From an uncultured Croceitalea sp. (GTDB lineage Bacteria; Bacteroidota; Bacteroidia; Flavobacteriales; Flavobacteriaceae): a stretch of DNA of 32,508 bases. The stretch covers positions 1 to 32,508 of the forward strand of contig CALEYA010000038.1 of assembly GCA_937926215.1 (NCBI GenBank), written 5' to 3'. Position 1 is the first letter of the stretch. Every line of letters begins with the position of its first letter. The position numbers and the translations under genes are program-made. This document shows, in pieces, positions 17,027-25,511 of this stretch. Below the pieces are notes generated by a model. It did not search any database, was not told the DNA's origin, and worked only from the letters and a program-made list of their open reading frames with translations.

Positions 17027-17704
17027 CTACCTAAAGGAACTTCTTTTGCTAACTAGTAAGCCAATGAGAAATTGGGAATATGAAACGAGTATCAAACCTT
17101 TTAGAATCCCCCTAAAACCATAAGCGATCCAGACTTCAGGTTTTAAAAACCCGGTGAGGTAGAGAAAGGGGAAAAAGAAATGAAAAATCAATAGCCCTAG
17201 GCTTACCCAAAACATAAGATTGTGCCTTAATGGAGGTGCGTTTTTGATCCGTTGTTTTTCTTTAAAGTAAAGTAGGACTAGAAGAACCATCAATATGGAT
17301 TGCAAGGTTTTGGCATAATACAATCCGGTATACAACGGGTTTTGGAAAAAACAACTGACCACAAAAGATAACAACACAAGGCCGCACCCATAATAGGCTA
17401 TTTTTTTATGGTGCTCTGTTTGAAGTATGCTGTAATAAACATGGCTAAAGAATAGGAGCACAAGTACACCGTATATATTGTAAATGATGACATTGTACCA
17501 TGCATACATCTCATTTTCAAAAAAACTGAATTCTTTGTAGGTTAGTATGAGATACCCCAATACCTCCGTAAAAACGGTATAAGCGATATACATGGGAAAA
17601 CCTTTGAGCGGGGTGTCAAAGTACCTATTATAGCGCAACATACTGACAATGAAAATCAGTATGTATAAGAGAACAAAATAGTTGGATTTAAGAAATGCTA
17701 TCAC
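17027..17704 (-). CDS. Seven-helix membrane protein, tandem paralog B, function unknown
   Basis: A 225-residue integral membrane protein with about seven hydrophobic helices and short loops. I do not recognise a functional family. It shares with the gene just upstream: FLK-NYFV near the N-terminus, a YFDT-LK-FP segment, IAYT-F-E-LG, a YNIY motif, FFQNP, YFKE, LFWVS-GLL-FH and a final VSKR--FR. Shared features are spread over the full length, so these are tandem duplicates that have diverged a good deal. The layout recalls the seven-helix sensor regions found before histidine kinases in Bacteroidota, but no kinase is attached. The start lies 9 bases after the paralog's stop. The bidirectional terminator follows the stop. 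Confidence 0.75.
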   Translation of the reverse strand: MIAFLKSNYFVLLYILIFIVSMLRYNRYFDTPLKGFPMYIAYTVFTEVLGYLILTYKEFSFFENEMYAWYNVIIYNIYGVLVLLFFSHVYYSILQTEHHKKIAYYGCGLVLLSFVVSCFFQNPLYTGLYYAKTLQSILMVLLVLLYFKEKQRIKNAPPLRHNLMFWVSLGLLIFHFFFPFLYLTGFLKPEVWIAYGFRGILKGLILVSYSQFLIGLLVSKRSSFR

Positions 17705-17713
17705 ATATTGCTA

Positions 17714-18397
17714 TTAACGAAAGGTTCCTCTTTTGCTAACTATAAAACCAAAGCAAAATAGTAGGTACATAACGACGATCATCATCAAATGAAATTGCCT
17801 AAAAGGGGCGTAGTAGTAATAATCCACAACCCTAATTATTTTTAAGGGCAAATAAATACTATGAAAAAGTAAAAGTCCTGTACTTACCCAAAACAATAAA
17901 CTACGTTTTAGTAAACTAAAATTGAATTTTTGGAACGCTTCCTTGAAATAGGAAAGGGTGATATAAATCAAGAAAAGAACTCCGGAAATATAGGCGTAAA
18001 GCAAAGATTCTATAAAAGGATTTTGAAAAAACGTATTAACAAGATTTACCAAAATAAATATACCAGCCCCATATTTGATAATCTTCTTTTTTTTGGGGAT
18101 TGTGGTCACATTGTAATAGACAAAAAAGAAGAACAAGAAAAAGCACAGATGGTAAATATTGTACAGAATAGCGTTATGGTTGATATATTGATATCCAAAA
18201 ATCAATTGAAAATTTTCATTTTCGGCAATTACACCGCCAAGCAATTCAGAGAAGAAAGTATAGGCAATGATAATGGGGAAATATTTTAACGCGGTATCAA
18301 AGTACTTTTTATAAGCAAAAACAGAGATAAACCAAGTAATCCCATAAACCACAACAAAGTAGTTTGTTTTTAAAAAGTCTAGAATTACTTGGCCCAT
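17714..18397 (-). CDS. Seven-helix membrane protein, tandem paralog A, function unknown
   Basis: A 227-residue integral membrane protein, paralog of its downstream neighbour. Helices lie at about residues 8-26, 38-56, 76-97, 107-124, 131-149, 164-182 and 200-218. Conserved points are YKKYFDTALKYFP (29-41), NAILYNIYH, the FFQNPF turn, LLFWVSTGLLLFH and the ending IVSKRGTFR. Aromatic residues are very common in the middle (LCFFLFFFFVYY). It lies 9 bases after the stop of the lipoprotein gene and 9 before the next gene, so the three genes form one operon. The function is unknown; sensing, or acting as partner of the lipoprotein, are both possible. Confidence 0.75.
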   Translation of the reverse strand: MGQVILDFLKTNYFVVVYGITWFISVFAYKKYFDTALKYFPIIIAYTFFSELLGGVIAENENFQLIFGYQYINHNAILYNIYHLCFFLFFFFVYYNVTTIPKKKKIIKYGAGIFILVNLVNTFFQNPFIESLLYAYISGVLFLIYITLSYFKEAFQKFNFSLLKRSLLFWVSTGLLLFHSIYLPLKIIRVVDYYYYAPFRQFHLMMIVVMYLLFCFGFIVSKRGTFR

Positions 18398-18406
18398 CGG
18401 ATATTT

Positions 18407-19042
18407 TTAGAAATCCCCATACGGCGGCGGAGCAATATGTCCATCATTCATAATTAAACTTCCGCCTCCTTGGTAAGGGCTAAAACTCGGAAAGAAGGAT
18501 GCTTTGGATTTTTGCCCTTGGTTTTGTCCGTTGCCATCGTCTTTAGGCCAATAATTCCGTATCAATTCGGCCTGACCTTTTTCGTTAATGAAGAAACCTC
18601 CGTTTTCACCACCTATTTTGGCTGTAGGTAACATAAAAACGGTATTTCTATTGGGATCTTTACCCCCCTTGCCATAGTTGCCCAAATAAATGCGCAAGCT
18701 GTCCGGACGTACTTTTGCTTTTTTTGCTTCTTGTTCCACATACTTTACGTAGTTGGAAATTGTCTCAAAATCAAAATCGATAAACTGGGTCGGGATAAAT
18801 TCACTTTCCGGATTTTGACTGGCCTCAAACTCTTTGATGGTCCCTATTCTTCGCGTCTCATAATTATCACATAGGATTTTAGCCTTTTCAAGTGAAATAA
18901 TACCGTCCGGGGCATCAACCATCTCTTGTTCCATTTCTTCCTTAGGGTCTTCGTTCCGGTTTTCACTTTTCTTTTCCCCGCAGGAGACCATCAGCATCGT
19001 GGCGACTGAGATGGCCAAAAATACTTGTCTTTTGGTTTTCAT
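18407..19042 (-). CDS. Lipoprotein of unknown function, first gene of the seven-helix operon
   Basis: A 211-residue exported protein. The signal peptide MKTKRQVFLAISVATM leads to the lipobox MVSC with Cys21. A very acidic Glu/Asp-rich linker (about 24-45) follows, which in Bacteroidota favours surface display. The body (46-165) has ISLEKAKILCDNYETRR, FIDFDFETISNYVKYVEQEAK and LRIYLGNYGK, mixed alpha/beta with no motif that I know; a GGENGGFF turn follows. The tail is Gly, Pro and Phe-rich (FFPSFSPYQGGG). No promoter is obvious in the roughly 80 bases before the start. Confidence 0.75.
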   Translation of the reverse strand: MKTKRQVFLAISVATMLMVSCGEKKSENRNEDPKEEMEQEMVDAPDGIISLEKAKILCDNYETRRIGTIKEFEASQNPESEFIPTQFIDFDFETISNYVKYVEQEAKKAKVRPDSLRIYLGNYGKGGKDPNRNTVFMLPTAKIGGENGGFFINEKGQAELIRNYWPKDDGNGQNQGQKSKASFFPSFSPYQGGGSLIMNDGHIAPPPYGDF

Positions 19043-19121
19043 ACTCTAGGTGTTTTTTAGGATTATAAAATCTGGGGGAATCTTCCCTCTAAAGATAGGA
19101 TTTTTATTGGAAGATTTTAAC

Positions 19122-19156
19122 AAAAAAAGGACCCATCAGTTAATGCTGATGGGTCC
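19122..19156 (-). terminator. Rho-independent terminator of rho
   Basis: On the minus strand an 11-bp perfect stem (GGACCCATCAG with CTGATGGGTCC, 6-base loop) runs into seven T. It is placed 27 bases beyond the rho stop. The gene for the Rho factor thus ends at a site that does not need Rho. Confidence 0.92.
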
Positions 19157-19182
19157 TGTGCTTATACCAATTTTTAATTTCC

Positions 19183-20772
19183 TTATTGGTTCATGGTCAT
19201 TAAGAACTCCTCGTTGTTTTTGGTTTGCTTAAAGCGTTGTTCAATAAACTCCATAGCTTCCACAGGGTTCATATCCGCTAAATATTTACGCATGATCCAC
19301 ATACGTTGTATAGTGGTGTCATCCAATAAAATATCATCCCGTCTAGTACTGGATGAGGTAAGGTCAATGGCCGGGAAAATCCTTCTGTTCGCAATCTTAC
19401 GATCTAACTGAAGTTCCATATTACCCGTTCCCTTGAATTCCTCAAAAATAACCTCGTCCATTTTAGAACCGGTATCCGTCAATGCCGTGGCAATAATGGA
19501 TAAGGAACCACCACCTTCAATATTACGGGCAGCACCAAAGAATCGTTTTGGCTTGTGCAGTGCGTTGGCATCAACACCCCCACTCAATACCTTTCCGGAG
19601 GCAGGTTGTACCGTATTATAGGCGCGGGCCAAACGTGTTATGGAATCCAATAGAATGACCACATCATGGCCACATTCAACTAATCGTTTTGCTTTTTCGA
19701 TGACAATATTGGCCACACGCACGTGTTCCGAGGCTTCTTTGTCAAAAGTAGAGGCAACAACTTCACCACGAACGTTACGTTGCATGTCCGTTACTTCTTC
19801 CGGACGCTCATCGATCAATAAAATAATCTGATAAACTTCTGGGTGATTGGCGGCTATACCGTTGGCAATATCTTTAAGCAGCATGGTCTTACCCGTCTTG
19901 GGTTGTGACACGATCATACCTCGCTGTCCTTTTCCAATAGGAGAGAACAAATCTATGATTCGGGTAGAAATGGTACTCTGGCGTTCCGCCAAATTGAATT
20001 TTTCTTGAGGGAACAGCGGTGTAAGGTGCTCAAAAGAAACCCTGTCACGCACTATCTTGGGATCAATACCATTGATTTTATTGACCTTTATAAGCGGAAA
20101 ATACTTTTCCCCCTCTTTTGGTGGCCTAACGTTACCCAGAACGGTATCACCGGTTTTAAGACCGAACAATCTAATTTGCGATTGCGAAACATAAATATCA
20201 TCCGGTGAGGAAAGATAGTTGTAATCGGAAGACCTTAAAAAGCCGTAACCGTCCTGCATGATATCCAATACGCCCTCACTTTCAATGATGCTGTCAAACT
20301 CAAACTCAGGCTCTTTATATCGGTTTTTTAGGTCTTTATCAAAATTGCTGCTCTTTTTTTCGTGCTGCGGCCTTGGATTTGGCGTGTTACGCCTATTCTG
20401 GTTTTTATTGGGGCCGCTTTGTTTATGGGGTTCCCTTTTGGGATGTTGGTTTTTGTCCTTGTTGTCCCGGTTGTCTTTATTATTTTGTGGAGTTGGCTTT
20501 TCCTCTTCAGGGGCAGGGGCCTTTTTGTCTTCCACTTCCTTTTTGGGAGCTACTTTACGGGGAGCCCTTGCTTTTCTTGGCTTGGCTTCCGCTTTTTCCT
20601 TAGGCTCTATCACCGTAGCAGCAACTGCTTTAGGGTTGGACGCCTGAACATCCAGGATTTGATACACCAAATCCAATTTTTTGATGGTCTTAAACTTGGG
20701 GATGTTTAATTCTTTTGCTATTTCCTGAAGCTCAGGAAGCTTTTTTGCTTTTAGATCTGAAATCTCGAACAT
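19183..20772 (-). CDS. rho: Transcription termination factor Rho with disordered insert
   Basis: Hexameric RNA helicase that ends transcription of untranslated RNA. The 529 residues are longer than the 419 of E. coli. Order: N-terminal Rho helical domain (1-45); a disordered Lys/Arg/Pro/Asn-rich insert (about 47-150) with runs such as [21 protein letters not shown]-binding cold-shock domain (165-235, with GYGFLRS); ATPase core with Walker A SQPKTGKT (289-296) and Walker [11 protein letters not shown] (371-380). The Q-loop and R-loop region ([15 protein letters not shown], 397-411) is intact. Inserts of this kind are known in Bacteroidota; I recall that the one in Bacteroides thetaiotaomicron Rho was reported to drive condensate formation. 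It is a single gene with its own terminator. Confidence 0.97.
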   Translation of the reverse strand: MFEISDLKAKKLPELQEIAKELNIPKFKTIKKLDLVYQILDVQASNPKAVAATVIEPKEKAEAKPRKARAPRKVAPKKEVEDKKAPAPEEEKPTPQNNKDNRDNKDKNQHPKREPHKQSGPNKNQNRRNTPNPRPQHEKKSSNFDKDLKNRYKEPEFEFDSIIESEGVLDIMQDGYGFLRSSDYNYLSSPDDIYVSQSQIRLFGLKTGDTVLGNVRPPKEGEKYFPLIKVNKINGIDPKIVRDRVSFEHLTPLFPQEKFNLAERQSTISTRIIDLFSPIGKGQRGMIVSQPKTGKTMLLKDIANGIAANHPEVYQIILLIDERPEEVTDMQRNVRGEVVASTFDKEASEHVRVANIVIEKAKRLVECGHDVVILLDSITRLARAYNTVQPASGKVLSGGVDANALHKPKRFFGAARNIEGGGSLSIIATALTDTGSKMDEVIFEEFKGTGNMELQLDRKIANRRIFPAIDLTSSSTRRDDILLDDTTIQRMWIMRKYLADMNPVEAMEFIEQRFKQTKNNEEFLMTMNQ

Positions 20773-20932
20773 TAAATGATGAATAAGTTAATCTTGAATC
20801 TATTTTTTGGAGTAAATCGTTATTCTGGATATTACGATGGGAAAAGTTCTCCCGGGGTAAGTATGCTACTTCTAACGCTGCAATGATACAAATTATTTTT
20901 AAAGAACTGGGGTAATTTATTGAAAAGACACG

Positions 20933-20940
20933 TATTTTTG
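20933..20940 (+). promoter_or_regulatory. Predicted -7 box of the DUF4293 gene
   Basis: TATTTTTG, an exact TAnnTTTG match followed by CC, 22 bases before the ATG. The -33 position has no clear TTG. No good box is seen for the divergent rho gene in the remaining part of the 190-base spacer. Confidence 0.5.
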
Positions 20941-20962
20941 CCTTTCCAATTGGTAAAACGCA

Positions 20963-21370
20963 ATGATTCAAAGAATTCAGACGTTATATTTGGTAATTGT
21001 GACCCTAGTGGCCGCAGTACTGCCTTTCTTTTTAAACCTATGGTTGGAAGGGGAGGTCGCCATTTATGCGCAGGACGAACTTTTGATCAGCATCGCGTTT
21101 TATGGAATTGCTATTTTGGCTTTAGTGACCATTTTCCTGTATAAGAAAAGACAAAATCAATTTGTGGTGAACAGATTGAACATGATATTAAATCTTTTTT
21201 TACTAGGATTTTTCGTTTACCGATCGCTAAACTTATCCGGAGGGACGGCGGTCTCTGAGAAGGGTATTGGGATGTTGATTCCTGTATTTTCTATCGTTTT
21301 TCTGGTCCTGGCCAACAGGGCCATCAAAAAGGATGAAGATCTTGTAAAATCTGTAGATCGTTTACGTTAA
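20963..21370 (+). CDS. DUF4293 membrane protein
   Basis: A 135-residue protein of DUF4293, a family found mainly in Bacteroidota and without known function. The start MIQRIQTLYLVIVT is the family's signature, and four membrane helices follow at about 8-27, 41-60, 71-90 and 101-118. The tail IKKDEDLVKSVDRLR is charged and cytoplasmic. The gene is divergent from rho, an arrangement that I believe is common in the family; this cannot be checked here. A near-perfect palindromic terminator follows. Confidence 0.9.
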   Translation: MIQRIQTLYLVIVTLVAAVLPFFLNLWLEGEVAIYAQDELLISIAFYGIAILALVTIFLYKKRQNQFVVNRLNMILNLFLLGFFVYRSLNLSGGTAVSEKGIGMLIPVFSIVFLVLANRAIKKDEDLVKSVDRLR

Positions 21371-21398
21371 ACCTAACATCTTAGTAGTATTAGTGCGT

Positions 21399-21429
21399 AA
21401 CCCCATTTGGCATGCCAAATGGGGTTTTT
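21399..21429 (+). terminator. Rho-independent terminator of the DUF4293 gene
   Basis: AACCCCATTTGG and CCAAATGGGGTT form a 12-bp perfect stem around CATG, followed by five T in total. Because CATG is itself a palindrome, the whole 28 bases are a perfect palindrome. Confidence 0.88.
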
Positions 21430-21449
21430 GCATTATAAGGTATAGGTGA

Positions 21450-22316
21450 TTACTCCGCTTTTGCCATAAGGTTATCCGTGGTAAAACCGTTGCTAAAGGA
21501 AATATCCGTAAGCGTTTGCACCAAATTGGGTGCCTCTGCATACCCATTTTCACTAGGCATATAATAACTTCTTTTGGTAGCCAGCATTTGGCCATCCACA
21601 TCGGAATATTCGTAATCCGCTATGATCAATGGCTCATTGACCCCCATAAAGGGTAATGAAAAGTAAAAGCGGTCTATTAATTTTGTTTCCGGGTTTACGT
21701 ACAAAACGTAGGTGTCGTTCTGCTCTTTACCAGTAATACTGGGATCATAAGAAATTTTTAGTTTATCGTATACCTTGTCGTTATGGGTTTCTTGTCCTTC
21801 ATAAGAAGCTATAGTACCCCCATCATTTAATTTATAGGGCATTACAAACCAAAAGTAATTGGCTTTTCTTAAAAAATCCCCCACCACATTGCCTTGGGCA
21901 TCCTCATTTACCTTACCATTGACTAGGACTACGGTTTTCTCACCGTCAAAGCATTGGGTTACCTCACCTTCAATGCCAGGCATCACATTGATCTCGTGCT
22001 GTGTGTAATGTCCGTAAGAAGCCTCGTTGTTAAAAATGTAGCGTTCCGTAGAGAGGTCCGTCTTATTGGCGTCCGTGCTATGGTAGGTATAGGTGTATTG
22101 TACATCCCCTTTTTTCCATAAATCTCCCCAACCGCCGTGGGCGTATTCGATGGCCGCTAAAATAGATTGCGGATCTTCGGTATTGTAAACGGGGGCCTTA
22201 TCCATTTCCTCCGCTACTTCTTCTAGTTGTTTTTCCGCTTTTTTCGATTTTTCACCACAAGCTACGGCAGCCAGAAGTACAAGTAGCGCAAATCCTTTAA
22301 AGACAATTGTTTTCAT
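21450..22316 (-). CDS. DUF6503-like lipoprotein
   Basis: A 288-residue exported lipoprotein. I start it at the ATG at 22316, where a signal peptide MKTIVFKGFALLVLLAAVAC begins, with Cys20 as the lipid site; an in-frame GTG at 22340 only adds eight residues. After an acidic linker the body is rich in beta strands: IEYAHGGWGDLWKKGDVQYTYTY, MPGIEGEVTQCFDGEKTVVLVNG, FWFVMPYKLNDGGT, YDKLKISYDP and VNPETKLIDRFYF. This is the pattern of the DUF6503 family and resembles the LolA/LppX-type half-barrels that hold lipids, a relation that I infer. It has no close operon partner; the next gene upstream starts 100 bases away. Confidence 0.78.
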   Translation of the reverse strand: MKTIVFKGFALLVLLAAVACGEKSKKAEKQLEEVAEEMDKAPVYNTEDPQSILAAIEYAHGGWGDLWKKGDVQYTYTYHSTDANKTDLSTERYIFNNEASYGHYTQHEINVMPGIEGEVTQCFDGEKTVVLVNGKVNEDAQGNVVGDFLRKANYFWFVMPYKLNDGGTIASYEGQETHNDKVYDKLKISYDPSITGKEQNDTYVLYVNPETKLIDRFYFSLPFMGVNEPLIIADYEYSDVDGQMLATKRSYYMPSENGYAEAPNLVQTLTDISFSNGFTTDNLMAKAE

Positions 22317-22416
22317 AAGTTGTATTTGAATGTTTACCACTTTAGACGTGTTAAATTCAAATACTTAACGTTTTGGGTGTTGCTATTCTTAACCCTTGAT
22401 TTTTAGGTCGATATCA

Positions 22417-22911
22417 CTAGCGTTTTCCCAATTCTACGACTTCCAGATTTCCAATTTTTTTACCATCAATGGTAAATCGCAGCATGGTCCTTAGCTGATG
22501 GAAACCATGCCGTCCACAAGCCCCGGGGTTCATATGCAACACATCCAATTTTTTATCGTGCATAACCTTTAGAATATGCGAATGTCCACAAATGAAAAGT
22601 TTTGGCGGATTGATTTTTATTTCTTCCCGCGTACGCATATTGTATTTTGGGGGGTATCCCCCAATATGGGTGATCCAAACGGCTACTTCCTCACAAAAAA
22701 AACGATTATTTTCGGGGAACTCCTTTTGTATGATGTGGTTGTCAATATTGCCAAAAACCCCACGGAGGGGTTTACGTTCCATTAGAGCGTCGGTAACGGA
22801 AAGGTCGCCAATATCACCGGCGTGCCATACTTCATCCGCCCAATCGACATGTTTTAAAATGGCATCGTCCATATGCCCATGCGTATCGGACAATAACAGA
22901 ATTTTGGTCAT
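22417..22911 (-). CDS. YfcE/MJ0936-type metallophosphoesterase
   Basis: A 164-residue phosphodiesterase of the small calcineurin-like class. All metal motifs are present: SDTHG (8-12), GDIGD (32-36), GNIDN (54-58), THIGGYP (81-87) and GHSH (109-112). The adjacent NPGACG (128-133) is also typical. Family members cleave model phosphodiesters with manganese; the true substrate is unknown. There is no signal peptide, so it is cytoplasmic. Divergent from truA, with an 88-base spacer between them. Confidence 0.92.
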   Translation of the reverse strand: MTKILLLSDTHGHMDDAILKHVDWADEVWHAGDIGDLSVTDALMERKPLRGVFGNIDNHIIQKEFPENNRFFCEEVAVWITHIGGYPPKYNMRTREEIKINPPKLFICGHSHILKVMHDKKLDVLHMNPGACGRHGFHQLRTMLRFTIDGKKIGNLEVVELGKR

Positions 22912-22966
22912 ACCGCTAAAGTAATGCTAAAATCAAAATGGGAAATACATCTTAGAGGGATTAAAG

Positions 22967-22974
22967 TATCTTTG
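22967..22974 (+). promoter_or_regulatory. Predicted -7 box of the truA promoter
   Basis: TATCTTTG followed by CC, an exact consensus match 25 bases before the GTG start of truA. The -33 region lacks TTG. Confidence 0.55.
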
Positions 22975-22999
22975 CCTCGGAAAAAAAACAAGAAATACA

Positions 23000-23746
23000 G
23001 TGAGGTATTTTTTAGAGTGTTCTTATTTTGGAAAAGCGTACCACGGTTGGCAATACCAACCAAATGCCATAAGCGTGCAAGAAGTTTTGGAGGAAGGCCT
23101 TTCCACATTATTGCGTACTAAAATTTCCATTGTAGGTGCTGGCAGAACGGATGCAGGTGTGCACGCAAAGCAACTTTTTGCCCATTTTGATGTTGAAGGG
23201 TTGGATAATCCAACGGATTTAACGCAACGGCTGAACAGTTATCTGCCCGCGGATATTGCCGTTACTGCTATTTTTGAAGTTCCTGCGGATGCCCATGCCC
23301 GTTTTCACGCCGCACAAAGAACCTATGAATATTGGGTGGTACGCCACAAAAATCCGTTTTACAATGATACTGCCCACTACGTTTGGTCCCCTTTGGACCT
23401 AAAGGCCATGAATATAGCTGCCGATTTGCTCCTAGAGCATTCGGATTTTGAGTGTTTTTCAAAATCCAACACGGATGTCAAGACGTTCCTTTGCAAAATA
23501 AGCAAAGCCCACTGGGAGCTCCAAGAAGAAAAACTGGTCTTTACCATAACAGCAGATCGCTTTTTACGAAACATGGTACGGGCCATTGTGGGAACCCTGT
23601 TGGACGTAGGTTTAGGAAAAATGTCCCCAGAGGCCGTTAACACAATTATTGAAAGCAAAGATCGGGGGCAGGCAGGGGCATCCGTCCCTGCAAAAGGATT
23701 ATATTTGACTAAGGTAACCTACCCCAAAACTATAGTGCATGGCTAG
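23000..23746 (+). CDS. truA: tRNA pseudouridine(38-40) synthase
   Basis: Makes pseudouridine at positions 38-40 of the tRNA anticodon arm. The 248-residue protein has YFGKAYHGWQYQPNAISVQ (9-27) and the catalytic GAGRTDAGVHA with Asp51, plus FLRNMVRAIVGTLLDVG near the C-terminus. The start is GTG at 23000; no in-frame ATG lies between it and the promoter box, and the family's usual start (MRYFLE...) fits exactly here. The stop overlaps the ATG of the ABC exporter gene by 8 bases. Confidence 0.95.
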   Translation: MRYFLECSYFGKAYHGWQYQPNAISVQEVLEEGLSTLLRTKISIVGAGRTDAGVHAKQLFAHFDVEGLDNPTDLTQRLNSYLPADIAVTAIFEVPADAHARFHAAQRTYEYWVVRHKNPFYNDTAHYVWSPLDLKAMNIAADLLLEHSDFECFSKSNTDVKTFLCKISKAHWELQEEKLVFTITADRFLRNMVRAIVGTLLDVGLGKMSPEAVNTIIESKDRGQAGASVPAKGLYLTKVTYPKTIVHG

Positions 23747-25511
23747 CGAAAAGGAAACAGGAACGGCATTTGATTTTGGATTGTTCAAAAGGGTCTTTTC
23801 CTTTACCCGTCCTTATAAAAAAACATTCTGGTTAGTAGCCAGTGTGGCCATTTTTTTAGCCGCATTTTCCGTATTCACCCCCTTTTTGGTCAAATGGGTC
23901 ATTAATGATGCCTTGCCTAGCAAAGATCTGGATTTGTTGATACTCTTGGTTTGGTTAATGTTGGCCGCTTTAATAGGACAAGTGGTTTTACAGTTAACCT
24001 TTAATTACTATGCCAATCTTTTGGGCGAATCCGTTATTAAGGATTTGCGGGTACAGCTCTATCAAAAAATGATGGGTTTTAAGATGACCTATTTTGATAA
24101 TTCGTCAATTGGTGTTTTGGTCACGCGGGCGGTAGCGGATATGCAACGCATTGGTGAAATATTTAGTCAAGGTTTTTTTGTTATCGTTTCGGATTTATTG
24201 AAGATGGTCGCCGCGGCAGTTGCCATGCTCGTTTTTAATTGGAGACTGGCACTTATCGTTTTTGCCATACTTCCCATTATCCTCGTAGCTACGCGTTTGT
24301 TCCAAAAAGCGATGAAAATCGCTTTTATTGAAGTTCGCGCTCAAGTTTCCAATCTCAATTCGTTTGTGCAAGAGCGTTTAACGGGAATGAAGATCGTACA
24401 ACTTTTTAATAGGGAAGAAATAGAGAAAGAAAAGTTTAGGCTCATTAATGAAAAGCACCAAAACGCCTGGTTAAAAACGGTATGGTACAACTCTATTTTT
24501 TTTCCAATTGCAGAAATGTCCTATTCCATAGGTATTGGATTGGTGGTTTATTTTGGGGTCATCCAGAATCTTACCAAAGAAGGGTTTAATGATGTGGGTA
24601 CCATCGTTGCCTTTTTCTTTTTGATGGATTTGTTGTTTCGGCCCTTACGCCAGATAGCGGATAAGTTCAATACGCTACAAATGGGTATGGTGGCGGCCAA
24701 TAGGGTCTTTAAGATTTTGGATACGGATAGTCGCATAGTGGACAGCGGTAAGGTGGCCAAGGACAGTATGGAAGGAAATATTGAATTCAAGGACGTTCGT
24801 TTTGAATATGTGGAAGGGGAAGAAGTATTGCACGGTATTTCCTTTGATGTAAAAGCAGGTGAGACCATTGCCATTGTAGGGACCACGGGAGCTGGTAAAT
24901 CTACCATTATCAATTTGCTCAACCGCTTTTATGAAATAAGTTCCGGTACTATTTTGATCGATGGGGTTGATATTAGGGAATATCAATTGCAATCCCTACG
25001 ATCCCATATTGCCGTAGTGTTGCAAGACGTTTTTCTGTTTGCCGATACCATTGCCCATAATATTTCGCTAAAAGATAAGGAGGTCACCAAAGAAAGTATT
25101 GAGAATGCTGCAAAACAGATCGGGGTACACGAGTTTATTTCGCAATTGCCCGGTTCCTTTGAATATAATGTAAAAGAGCGCGGCACCATGCTTTCTAGTG
25201 GTCAACGACAATTGATCGCATTTTTACGGGCTTATGTAAGTAATCCCAGTATTTTAGTATTGGACGAAGCTACCTCTTCCGTTGATACCTATTCTGAACA
25301 GCTCATTCAAGAAGCGACCAACAAAATTACGGAGGGCAGGACGTCTATCATCATTGCCCATCGCTTGGCGACCATTAAAAAAGCCGATAAAATATTGGTC
25401 ATGGATGCCGGTAAGATTGTCGAAAGCGGCACCCATAAGGAACTTCTAGAGCATGGCGGTTACTATAACGCTCTCTACGAAGCGCAGTTTATGGAAGAGG
25501 AGGTTGCGTAA
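23739..25511 (+). CDS. ABC exporter half-transporter, MsbA-like
   Basis: A 590-residue protein that joins a six-helix export domain (about 15-320) to an ATPase domain (345-585). It works as a homodimer or heterodimer and exports lipids, drugs or peptides. The ATPase has Walker A GTTGAGKST (381-389), Q-loop LQD (428-430), signature LSSGQ (485-489), Walker B ILVLDEA (505-511) and switch His541, so it is fully active by sequence. The FQEAT-like coupling helix and the QERLTGMKIVQLFNRE segment (211-226) are typical of MsbA/lipid exporters. The 8-base overlap with truA means they are co-expressed, which need not mean they share a function. It ends directly against the stop of the convergent DUF3667 gene. 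Confidence 0.92.
   Translation: MASEKETGTAFDFGLFKRVFSFTRPYKKTFWLVASVAIFLAAFSVFTPFLVKWVINDALPSKDLDLLILLVWLMLAALIGQVVLQLTFNYYANLLGESVIKDLRVQLYQKMMGFKMTYFDNSSIGVLVTRAVADMQRIGEIFSQGFFVIVSDLLKMVAAAVAMLVFNWRLALIVFAILPIILVATRLFQKAMKIAFIEVRAQVSNLNSFVQERLTGMKIVQLFNREEIEKEKFRLINEKHQNAWLKTVWYNSIFFPIAEMSYSIGIGLVVYFGVIQNLTKEGFNDVGTIVAFFFLMDLLFRPLRQIADKFNTLQMGMVAANRVFKILDTDSRIVDSGKVAKDSMEGNIEFKDVRFEYVEGEEVLHGISFDVKAGETIAIVGTTGAGKSTIINLLNRFYEISSGTILIDGVDIREYQLQSLRSHIAVVLQDVFLFADTIAHNISLKDKEVTKESIENAAKQIGVHEFISQLPGSFEYNVKERGTMLSSGQRQLIAFLRAYVSNPSILVLDEATSSVDTYSEQLIQEATNKITEGRTSIIIAHRLATIKKADKILVMDAGKIVESGTHKELLEHGGYYNALYEAQFMEEEVA

Noticed and set aside
20258-20647. Plus-strand 129-codon frame with hydrophobic residues
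   Set aside because: Antisense to the Lys/Arg/Pro-rich insert of rho; codons for charged residues read backwards as Leu/Phe, giving a false membrane protein.
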